DNA from: Tropicimonas isoalkanivorans
Lineage (GTDB): Bacteria; Pseudomonadota; Alphaproteobacteria; Rhodobacterales; Rhodobacteraceae
Assembly: GCF_900112335.1 (NCBI RefSeq)
Contig: NZ_FOLG01000002.1
Coordinates: 173,173 to 220,799 of the forward strand
DNA length: 47,627 nucleotides
Reading direction: 5' to 3'
How positions within the stretch are numbered: the stretch's first letter is position 1; the number at the start of each line of letters is the position of its first letter. Under the pieces are notes generated by a model, which worked only from the letters and a program-made list of their open reading frames with translations, made no database searches and was not told where the DNA came from. Both the position numbers and the translations under genes were made by a program. Shown here piece by piece: positions 1-5,760 of this stretch.

Positions 1-43
1 GCCCGACATGGGCGGCGTACTGGCGCTCGCTCATGCCTTGCAT
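1..43 (-). CDS. Partial 5' end of a leftward gene, possibly terminase small subunit
   Basis: The reverse strand opens with an ATG at 43 (second ATG at 34) reading MQGMSERQYAAHVG before the window ends. A start of the form SERQYAAHVG resembles the N-terminal helix-turn-helix of phage terminase small subunits (Nu1-like). A terminase gene is also what one would expect downstream of a leftward early operon. Only 14 codons are visible, so the call is tentative. Confidence 0.4.
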   Translation of the reverse strand, partial: MQGMSERQYAAHVG

Positions 44-155
44 CGCCAGCCCCGATTATCATTCAAAGTCAGGTGCTTATGTCGTTGATAAGCCTCGCGG
101 ACAGAGCGAACGTCCATCCCACAAGGACGATGCAACTTACGAAGGAGCCACCACG

Positions 156-428
156 ATGACCACCCGCTTGAACCCGATCACCACCCCGCGCCACGAACTC
201 CGCGCCGAGAAGGCGCGCCGGAACAAGGAAGCCGCGCTGAACGCCTTCATCGGCAAGAAGGCCGAGATCGACGAGATGCTCGCCCGCCTGCAGGCGCTCA
301 GCGACGACCACTTCAACGCCCACCCCGACGAGGTGAACTGGGGCCATGTCGGTACCCTCGAACACTACGCCAGCCTCCTGAGACTCATCACCGACAGCGC
401 CTTTGGTGAGGGCGAACACGCCCGCTGA
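156..428 (+). CDS. Small hypothetical phage protein (90 aa)
   Basis: The ATG at 156 is preceded by a good ribosome binding site (aaggag at 142-147), so I prefer it to upstream in-frame starts. The 90-residue product is charged and mostly helical in appearance, with an Arg/Lys/Glu-rich stretch (residues 12-40) and no signal peptide or membrane segment. I do not recognise a named family. It runs rightward, opposite to the large early operon, together with the DUF3489 gene downstream, so the two probably form a small separate unit. Confidence 0.7.
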   Translation: MTTRLNPITTPRHELRAEKARRNKEAALNAFIGKKAEIDEMLARLQALSDDHFNAHPDEVNWGHVGTLEHYASLLRLITDSAFGEGEHAR

Positions 429-484
429 TCTCCGGCGCTGCCGGAACTCCTGCCGCGCGCCCTGCGCGGCTCGGGGTCGTAGAA

Positions 485-505
485 GGGTCGCGACGGTCGC
501 GACCC
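485..505. promoter_or_regulatory. Perfect 21-bp palindrome upstream of the DUF3489 gene
   Basis: Arms gggtcgcgac (485-494) and gtcgcgaccc (496-505) flank a single central base. The palindrome lies 19 bases before the ATG at 525, in the right place to act as an operator or as an mRNA hairpin next to the ribosome binding site. What binds it is unknown. Confidence 0.5.
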
Positions 506-524
506 CGAACACGGAGACGACCCC

Positions 525-1109
525 ATGACCAAGCTTTCCGACACCCAGCTCGTGATCCTCAGCGCCGCCGCGCAGCGCGAGGACCGCAACGTCCTGCCAC
601 TCCCCGGCTCGCTCCGCGGCGGCGCCGCCGCCAAGGTGGTCGGCGCGCTGCTCTCCCGTGGGCTGATTGCCGAGACGGCGACCGACAGCCGGGCCAAGAC
701 CGACGCCGCGCTCAACCGCATCTGGCGCAACGACGAGGACGGCAACGCCATCCTCCTGCACATCACCGACGCAGGCCTCGCCGCCATCGGCGTCGAGCCG
801 GAGAGCGGCGGCAGCGCGCCCACGGACGCCGACGAGGCGCCGAGCGCGGAGCCCCCGCAGGACGCTCCAGCCGGGGCCGACCCCGCGCCTAAGGCGCGCA
901 CACCGCGCACGGGCACGAAGCAGGCGAAGCTGATCGAGATGCTCCGCGCAGAGGGTGGCGCGACCATCGAAGAGATCGTCGCCGAAACGGGGTGGCAAGC
1001 TCACACCGTCAGAGGTGCCATGTCCGGCGCGCTGAAGAAGAAGCTGGGCCTGACGATCACCTCCGAGAAGGTCGAGGGACGAGGTCGCGTCTACGCCATA
1101 GGCGGCTGA
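525..1109 (+). CDS. DUF3489 domain-containing protein
   Basis: A 194-residue protein. The N-terminal half (residues 1-90) looks like a winged helix, with the pattern LSDTQLVILSAAAQR followed by LLSRGLI. A linker rich in Ala, Pro and Glu spans about 92-125. The C-terminal half (about 128-194) holds the DUF3489 signature, with KQAKLIEMLRAEGGATIEEI, a helix-turn-helix-like GWQAHTVRGAMSGALKKKLG and a terminal GRGRVYAI. DUF3489 proteins are common in alphaproteobacterial prophages and are probably DNA-binding; their role is not established. An acceptable Shine-Dalgarno (ggag at 511-514) precedes the start. The gene converges on the leftward membrane-protein gene at 1164-1388, with a hairpin between them. 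Confidence 0.85.
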   Translation: MTKLSDTQLVILSAAAQREDRNVLPLPGSLRGGAAAKVVGALLSRGLIAETATDSRAKTDAALNRIWRNDEDGNAILLHITDAGLAAIGVEPESGGSAPTDADEAPSAEPPQDAPAGADPAPKARTPRTGTKQAKLIEMLRAEGGATIEEIVAETGWQAHTVRGAMSGALKKKLGLTITSEKVEGRGRVYAIGG

Positions 1110-1135
1110 CACCTCGCGTGGCAACGAACTCCATG

Positions 1136-1159
1136 CCGCCGCCCAACGCTGGGCGGCGG
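1136..1159. terminator. Hairpin between convergent genes
   Basis: A perfect 10-bp inverted repeat (ccgccgccca / tgggcggcgg) with a 4-base loop lies between the ends of two convergent genes. A clear U-tract is lacking on either strand, so it may be a weak or Rho-assisted bidirectional terminator. Confidence 0.5.
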
Positions 1160-1163
1160 TCCT

Positions 1164-1388
1164 TCATTCCACGCTCCGTATCCGGATCGCCTCAAACAGC
1201 CGCCTTAGCAGGTAGCCACGCGCCAGCGAGACGCCGACGAAGGCGAGGCCGATGGTCAGATGCTCCGCGACACCCGTCTCGATCCCGAACCACGGGAACA
1301 CGACGATCTGCGTGGCGATGGCCAAGAAGTAGCCGACGACAACGTTCGCCGCGGCCTCAACCATCGACATGGCCCGGCTCTGCTTCAT
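1164..1388 (-). CDS. Small membrane protein, DUF7220-like
   Basis: A 74-residue protein with two hydrophobic stretches (about 8-30 and 42-58) separated by a short loop and ending in a basic segment (YLLRRLFEAIRIRSVE). It probably sits in the inner membrane. The sequence resembles the small proteins filed as DUF7220, found in early regions of rhodobacterial phages; function unknown. Its ATG (1386-1388) overlaps the stop codon of the upstream cytosine methyltransferase (ATGA), so it is the last visible gene of the leftward operon. Confidence 0.8.
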   Translation of the reverse strand: MKQSRAMSMVEAAANVVVGYFLAIATQIVVFPWFGIETGVAEHLTIGLAFVGVSLARGYLLRRLFEAIRIRSVE

Positions 1389-2368
1389 CGCAGGCTCTCC
1401 ATGAAAGCCATCACGAACTCTGCCGCAACCGGCGGCACGATCGCATTGCCGTAGCCCCGCAGGAGCCCCATGCGACCGGATATCCCATCAGCCAGCGGGA
1501 ATGTTCCGGGCTCAACGGGCCGCCATTTTCCATCCCGGCAGAGGAGCCAGTCCGGATCTCGCCAGACACCGTCCGTCGCATTGGTCCCGGCGGGGTCGGC
1601 GCCATCGACCAGTCCACCAGCTTCACCGTCCTGCGGCTCGCATCCGTGTTGCCCGCCGCGTTGTACGCTGACGTCGCGGGCGAACCCGCCATCGCCGTTG
1701 GCCAGCCCGCCAACCACACCTGCCGGCCGAGAAGCGCGTTGATCGGAACAGTCCGGCATTCGGATCCGTCCTTGTGATCCCGCGCCGAGGCTGTCGCCCA
1801 GCCCGCCCGGCTCCAGGGCCATGGCGCCGAAGAACAGGCGCTGGCGGATGTGCGGCGCGCCGATGCCCGCAGCCGGCAGATCGGCCGCCGCGACGGCGTA
1901 AGATGCCGCTTCCAGGTCAGCCGCCAGAGCGTCGAACCACGCCCACCCAGCCGGATCCTCAGCCGCTGTTCGAGCCGCGCCGCCAACGCGTCCGAGCACT
2001 GCCGTACTCGCGACCTGCTCGCCGAAAACGAACTCCGGGCGGCAGGCTGCGACGAGCCGCAGGAAGGCCGGGGCGAGATGGCGGTCATCGTCCTGTCCCT
2101 TGCGCTGCCCGGCCTGACTGAATGGCTGGCAGGGCGGCGAACCGGTCCAGACGGACATGTCCTCGGCCACGCCCGCGAGGCGCAGCGCGTAGGGCCAACC
2201 GCCGATCCCGGCGAAGAAATGACATTGGGTGAAGCCGCGCAGGTCGACGGGCTCCACGTCCAGGATTGACCGCCCGTCTACTTCGCCATCCGGCAGCAGC
2301 TTGGCCGAGATCAGCTCCCGCAGCCATGCGCATGCCGCGAGATCGGCAACGTTGTAGTAGACGGCCAT
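1385..2368 (-). CDS. DNA (cytosine-5) methyltransferase
   Basis: A 327-residue C5 methyltransferase with the family motifs in order: SAM-binding motif I FFAGIGG (51-57), catalytic motif IV SPPCQPFSQAG with Cys80, a motif VI-like FGEQV, motif VIII IRQRLFFGA, and a C-terminal GNAIVPPVAAEF. The reading frame stays open far upstream, but MAVYYNVADL at 2368 is the natural start because it overlaps the stop of the ParB-methyltransferase gene (TGATG). It methylates cytosine in DNA; in phages such enzymes usually protect the genome from host restriction. No cognate endonuclease is adjacent, so it is an orphan. Target sequence unknown. Confidence 0.93.
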   Translation of the reverse strand: MAVYYNVADLAACAWLRELISAKLLPDGEVDGRSILDVEPVDLRGFTQCHFFAGIGGWPYALRLAGVAEDMSVWTGSPPCQPFSQAGQRKGQDDDRHLAPAFLRLVAACRPEFVFGEQVASTAVLGRVGGAARTAAEDPAGWAWFDALAADLEAASYAVAAADLPAAGIGAPHIRQRLFFGAMALEPGGLGDSLGAGSQGRIRMPDCSDQRASRPAGVVGGLANGDGGFARDVSVQRGGQHGCEPQDGEAGGLVDGADPAGTNATDGVWRDPDWLLCRDGKWRPVEPGTFPLADGISGRMGLLRGYGNAIVPPVAAEFVMAFMESLR

Positions 2369-3690
2369 CAGGCTGCGGCATCGGCCTTGTCGCCCAGCCG
2401 CTCGGCCTTCACCTCGTCGAAGGTCCGGCCGTCTCCGTCGAGGATCACATCGCGCCCGGTCTCGGCCTGCCAGCGTTCGACAGCCACATCGACATAGGCC
2501 GGGCTGATCTCCATCGCGAAGACACGGCGGCCATTGGCCTCGCCCGCCATGATCTGCGACCCGGAACCCGAGAACGGCTCGTAGCAGAGCCCGCCGCGGG
2601 CGACATGCTGGCGCATCGGGATGCCGAACGCGTCGAGGGGTTTCGGCGTCGGGTGGTCGGGACGCTCGTCCTTTGCGAAGGACGGCATCTCCCAAGTCGA
2701 GGGCAGCGTCTGCTCGGCGACCTTCGGCGGGCGGTTCGGCCGGCGCCAGCCCATGAAGCAGGGCTCGTGCTTCCACAGGTAATGCGAGCGGGTCAGGACG
2801 CCGCGGTCCTTCACCCAGATGATCTGCTGGTGGACGAAGGCGCCGGCCTTTTCCCAGCAGGCCTCCAGCATCGCCTGGCGGCGAGAGGCGTGCCAGCAAT
2901 ACCAGGCGGCATCGTCGGTAATCGCCTCGGCGACCGCAGCGGCGATGAAACCGTCGTAGAGGTCCGCCCCCTGCGAACTGTCGTCCCAGGTTGTGCCGTA
3001 GGACGCCGACCAGTCCTTGTTGCGGGTCGGATGGTTCGAGCCGTCGTAGTCGACAAGATACGGCGGGTCGGTTGCGAACAGGATCGCCCGCTCACCACTC
3101 ATCAGGCGGCGCACATCCTCGTGGCTGGTCGAGTCCCCGCAGAGCAGCCGGTGGTCGCCGAGGATCCACAGATCGCCTGTGCGCGAGGCCGGGTTGCGCG
3201 GCGGCTCGGGGATGGTCACCGGAGGCACCGAGCCCCCGGCGCCACCCTCTTCTTCACCGCCCTCGTCCGGATCGAAGGCCAGCAGCTTGTCGAGCTCGCC
3301 GTCGGAGAAACCGACCAGCGACAGGTCGTAGTCGTCCGCGAGCAGGTCCTGCAGTTCGGCCGACAGCAGCGCCTCGTCCCAGGTGCCGAGTTCCGTCAGC
3401 TTGTTGTCCGCGATCCGGTAGGCCCGGCGCTGCGCCTCGGTCAGGTGGCCCAGTACGATCACCGGCGCCTCGGTCAGCCCCAGCTGCGTGGCGGCCAAGA
3501 CGCGCCCGTGGCCCGCGATCAGTTCTCCGTCCTCACCGACGAGGCACGGAACGGTCCAGCCGAACTCGGCCATGCTGGCGGCGATCTTCGCGACCTGGTC
3601 GGCGCCATGCACCTTCGCGTTCTTCGCGTAGGGCTGGAGCTTGGCCAGAGGCCAGGTTTCGATCCGCTCGGGGGCGAAGCTCAGCGTCAT
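2368..3690 (-). CDS. ParB-like N-terminus fused to site-specific DNA methyltransferase
   Basis: A 440-residue fusion. Residues 1-125 form a ParB/Srx-like domain (LQPYAKNAKVHG, then AGHGRVLAATQLG). Residues about 180-430 form an amino-methyltransferase of the beta type, with the catalytic DPPY (208-211) preceding the SAM motif EPFSGSGS (about 368-375), and TPKPLDAF between them. It probably makes N6-adenine or N4-cytosine. Such fusions are frequent in phages and may protect or mark phage DNA. The start at 3690 (MTLSFAPERIETWPL) matches the family; the frame open upstream to 4116 lies in a hairpin-rich leader and is not protein-like. It overlaps the next gene by TGATG. Confidence 0.92.
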   Translation of the reverse strand: MTLSFAPERIETWPLAKLQPYAKNAKVHGADQVAKIAASMAEFGWTVPCLVGEDGELIAGHGRVLAATQLGLTEAPVIVLGHLTEAQRRAYRIADNKLTELGTWDEALLSAELQDLLADDYDLSLVGFSDGELDKLLAFDPDEGGEEEGGAGGSVPPVTIPEPPRNPASRTGDLWILGDHRLLCGDSTSHEDVRRLMSGERAILFATDPPYLVDYDGSNHPTRNKDWSASYGTTWDDSSQGADLYDGFIAAAVAEAITDDAAWYCWHASRRQAMLEACWEKAGAFVHQQIIWVKDRGVLTRSHYLWKHEPCFMGWRRPNRPPKVAEQTLPSTWEMPSFAKDERPDHPTPKPLDAFGIPMRQHVARGGLCYEPFSGSGSQIMAGEANGRRVFAMEISPAYVDVAVERWQAETGRDVILDGDGRTFDEVKAERLGDKADAAA

Positions 3691-3963
3691 GGGCGGGTGG
3701 TGTCCGTCGTGAGGTGGATACCGGCCGGAATCCGGACTCCGGATGCCGCGCTGGACTCCACGTGGGGTCCAGCGGCATCCGGGGTATCCGGCCCGCAGGC
3801 CAGCGATTATTGGTGTTCGCGCGGGAGTCGGGTGGCTCTGGCTTCTGGGTGGCTTCCCAAAAATCCGGCCCTGTCGCTGGCGAAATATTGCGCCAAGCCC
3901 GCCAGCATACATAGTCGCCAGGAAGGAACCACGCACTTGGGCTGGGGGCGGACAGCGGCTCGC

Positions 3964-4021
3964 AAGGAAAGGATAAGCGCCTTTCCTTTCGTAACGGGTT
4001 CGCCAACGAAAGGATGTTTTT
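3964..4021 (+). terminator. Three-arm alternative hairpin with T-run (attenuator-like)
   Basis: Arm A aaggaaagg (3964-3972) pairs with cctttcctt (3980-3988). The overlapping arm tcctttcgt (3984-3992) pairs instead with acgaaagga (4006-4014), which is followed by tgttttt. The two pairings are mutually exclusive, as in antiterminator/terminator pairs read on the plus strand. No plus-strand gene lies just downstream. Confidence 0.4.
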
Positions 4022-4044
4022 GCTCGGGTCCGTCCCGCGCGCGC

Positions 4045-4087
4045 CTCTCCCGAGTATATCCGGTTTCTAACCCGGGAGAGCCGTTTT
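4045..4087 (+). terminator. Rho-independent terminator-like hairpin
   Basis: Arms ctctcccg (4045-4052) and cgggagag (4073-4080) are followed by ccgttttt on the plus strand. It is the second plus-strand terminator-like structure in tandem, and would stop rightward transcripts before they enter the convergent DUF6362 gene. Confidence 0.45.
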
Positions 4088-4137
4088 TGTCTTAGCGAAA
4101 ACTGTCCGGCGAACACTTTCCTATTGCGCCCATAGGC

Positions 4138-4566
4138 TTACGCGCCAGCGGCCAGCGCGATCACCTTGCGCTTCGACAGGCTGCGATTGAACGACCGCCT
4201 GTTGAGCGTCAGCGCGATCACCGATAGCCCGTATTGCCAGTGCTGATGCGCCGCGGAGCGTCGCAGACCGACCGCCCAGCAGATCTCCTTCCAGCGCTCG
4301 CCATGCGCTTTCATCCAGACGATCTTGCCGTCGAGCGGCTCGAGGCAGGCCGTCCAGGTGAGGGTCTCCTCCATCCGGCTGATGTCCTGCGGCGAGGGCA
4401 GCACGCGCATCGGCTTTGGCTCCTGGCCGACCTTGTCGCCGAAGCTGTGGACGATCTCGGGCCACGTGCTGAAGTATCCTTGCCGCCGCGGCTCGGGCAT
4501 CCGCTTCAGCACGAGGGCCGCCACGGCGAGCCGCTCCTCGACCATTGCCGGGGTCCAGTCCGTCAT
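4138..4566 (-). CDS. DUF6362 family protein
   Basis: A 142-residue protein with features of the DUF6362 family: N-terminal TDWTPAMVEERLAVAALVLKR, a central FSTWPEIVHSFG and PSPQDISRMEETL, then DGKIVWMKAHGERWKEICWAVG, which looks like a helix-turn-helix with an aromatic-rich recognition segment. It is probably a small DNA-binding phage protein; its function is not known. Its ATG overlaps the stop of the 65-residue gene upstream (ATGA), so the two are translationally coupled. After it the operon crosses a 447-bp structured gap before the methyltransferases. Confidence 0.85.
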   Translation of the reverse strand: MTDWTPAMVEERLAVAALVLKRMPEPRRQGYFSTWPEIVHSFGDKVGQEPKPMRVLPSPQDISRMEETLTWTACLEPLDGKIVWMKAHGERWKEICWAVGLRRSAAHQHWQYGLSVIALTLNRRSFNRSLSKRKVIALAAGA

Positions 4567-4760
4567 CGCTGCACCTCCTGTTCCGAGGGGCGCGCGCCGT
4601 AAAGACGCTCGCCGAGTTGCCGTACTAGCTCCCGCTCAGGCCAAGTAAGTCTCTGGTCGTCAAGCGAAACTGCCAGAACGCCTTGCTCTTTCCAGCCTTC
4701 GCGCTTGACCTGTTCGGGGTCGCGGCGATGGCCGCCGTAGCCCTTGGGATGCCACCTCAT
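4563..4760 (-). CDS. Small conserved-looking phage protein (65 aa)
   Basis: A 65-residue protein (MRWHPKGYGGHRRDPEQ..., ending RPSEQEVQR), basic at the N-terminus with a helical LTWPERELVRQLGERLYG segment. It is joined by ATGA overlaps on both sides: its ATG (4758-4760) overlaps the RuvC-like stop, and its stop overlaps the DUF6362 start. That tight coupling is the main evidence that it is real rather than part of a longer frame. Function unknown. Confidence 0.75.
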   Translation of the reverse strand: MRWHPKGYGGHRRDPEQVKREGWKEQGVLAVSLDDQRLTWPERELVRQLGERLYGARPSEQEVQR

Positions 4761-5293
4761 TGGACGCCTCCCTTGGTCTCCAGCGCCCAGAACAGGATGG
4801 CGATGGCATCGGCCTCGTTGTCGTCGGCCGGGCTGAATCCGCGGGCCCGGGCAGCGTCGATCATGGCATCCTTGTTCGCGTTGCCCTTGCCGGTAGCGAA
4901 GCGCTTGATCGTGCCCACCGGGACGCCCTCGTAGGGCACGCCGCGCAGCTCTGCCCACGAGGTCAGCGTCGCCATGAGCCCGCCGTAGACATGCGCGGCG
5001 TCCGTGCCAGCGTGGCGGCGGACCTCCTCGAACCAGATCGCGGCGATGGGCCCGGAGAGCCGGTCCAGCTCGGCTAGCCAGTTCGTGAAGCGCAGATACC
5101 GCATGCCGCCGCCATCGAAGCGACCGGTACGGAAGGACACCGTGCCGGAGGTGATCAGCCCATCGGCTCCGTGCAGGGCCCACCCCGTGGTGATGCCGAG
5201 ATCGAGCGCGAGCAAGGTGCGATCGGCGCGGTGCGCGACAGGCAGATCGGGGATTGCCTCGCGAGCGCTGGTGGCGAGAGTCATGTCAGCCAT
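4757..5293 (-). CDS. RuvC-like Holliday-junction resolvase family protein
   Basis: A 178-residue protein with an RNase H/RuvC fold pattern: first acidic strand LLALDLGITTGWAL (Asp near residue 29), a central IWFEEVRRHAG (Glu), and C-terminal NKDAMIDAARARGFSPADDNEADAIAIL, where the DDNEADA acids match the catalytic C-terminal Asp pair of RuvC-type enzymes. It likely resolves branched DNA during phage recombination or packaging. The start at 5293 (MADMTLATS) has a purine-rich agaggaga site upstream. The reading frame stays open upstream through the repeat region, but that part is not protein-like. Confidence 0.82.
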   Translation of the reverse strand: MADMTLATSAREAIPDLPVAHRADRTLLALDLGITTGWALHGADGLITSGTVSFRTGRFDGGGMRYLRFTNWLAELDRLSGPIAAIWFEEVRRHAGTDAAHVYGGLMATLTSWAELRGVPYEGVPVGTIKRFATGKGNANKDAMIDAARARGFSPADDNEADAIAILFWALETKGGVQ

Positions 5294-5760
5294 GGGTGGT
5301 CTCCTCTTCTGGTTGGCTGCTCGGGTGGAAGACGACGGCGGCCTGGTGCTTGGCGGTACGGGGCCGCCGTCGTCGGATCGGGTGGTTCGGGCGAGGACGG
5401 GCCACGCGCGCGAAACCCCTGGGGGTGGGCGTGGGAGAACCCGCCTGCGGCGTTCTCCCCCACCCCCGTAGGGGGTGGTTTCTCCCCCCAAACTGGAAGT
5501 CTGCATCAACCCACTGACAGAAAATGGGTTTTCCAGTTTGGATGGGTCACTTTCAGCATTTCCGGCCGAAACTGGTTGCAGCGTAGTCTTTGCGGTTCGA
5601 GCGCAATTCTGCAGGGGCAGTTTCGGAAGCGGGCCGAAACTGGCCACAACGGACGTGTGCGGGGCGGCGCGAAACGACGGCGAGGCAGTTTCGGAAAGGC
5701 CCCGCATCTGGTTCAAACTGGCCCCTGCGCAATTCTGCGCGGAGCGATATGCGGGGGCGA
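5294..5760. other. 467-bp noncoding region with hairpins and short repeats; possible replication origin
   Basis: No gene supported. It holds a perfect 13-bp inverted repeat (gacgacggcggcc, 5331-5343 / 5362-5374), an 8-bp one (5433-5440 / 5452-5459) and an 8-bp one with a 3-base loop (5460-5467 / 5471-5478), followed by seven short AAACTGG-type sites (separate entry). It lies between the primase/helicase gene and the RuvC-like gene. It probably also carries the promoter of the RuvC-like gene set. An origin of phage replication or a cluster of repressor sites would fit. Confidence 0.55.
5489..5721. repeat. Seven irregular AAACTGG/CCAGTTT sites
   Basis: Sites read caaactgg (5489-5496), ccagtttg (5533-5540), gaaactgg (5568-5575), cagtttc (5618-5624), gaaactgg (5636-5643), cagtttc (5686-5692) and caaactgg (5714-5721), in both orientations with spacing from 11 to 43 bases. 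A second repeat, gcaattctgc, flanks the last group (5602-5611 and 5729-5738). The spacing is too irregular for CRISPR. Binding sites for an initiator or repressor are likely. Confidence 0.6.

Larger units (their letters stand above)
3691..4137. other. 447-bp noncoding region dense in inverted repeats
   Basis: No convincing gene on either strand. A 44-base hairpin at 3739-3782 (arms ccggatgccgcgctggac and gtccagcggcatccgg, CACGTG near the loop) is followed by a 7-bp inverted repeat (3875-3881 / 3899-3905), a three-arm switch-like structure (3964-4014) and another hairpin (4045-4080). The last two are followed by T-runs on the plus strand. The region separates the DUF6362 gene from the methyltransferase gene. 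It could be a structured leader of the leftward operon or hold a plus-strand small RNA. Confidence 0.6.

Noticed and set aside
69-1124. 351-codon open frame on the minus strand
   Set aside because: It lies opposite the 90-aa and DUF3489 genes, which have good ribosome binding sites and recognisable sequence; its composition (Arg/Gly/Ala) is that of a shadow frame.
2266-4095. 609-codon open frame on the plus strand
   Set aside because: It is antisense to two methyltransferase genes with clear catalytic motifs; high GC keeps the opposite strand open.
5489-5721. CRISPR-like array
   Set aside because: The repeats are 7-8 bases, in both orientations, with spacers of uneven length; no cas genes besides a Cas4/RecB-like phage nuclease.
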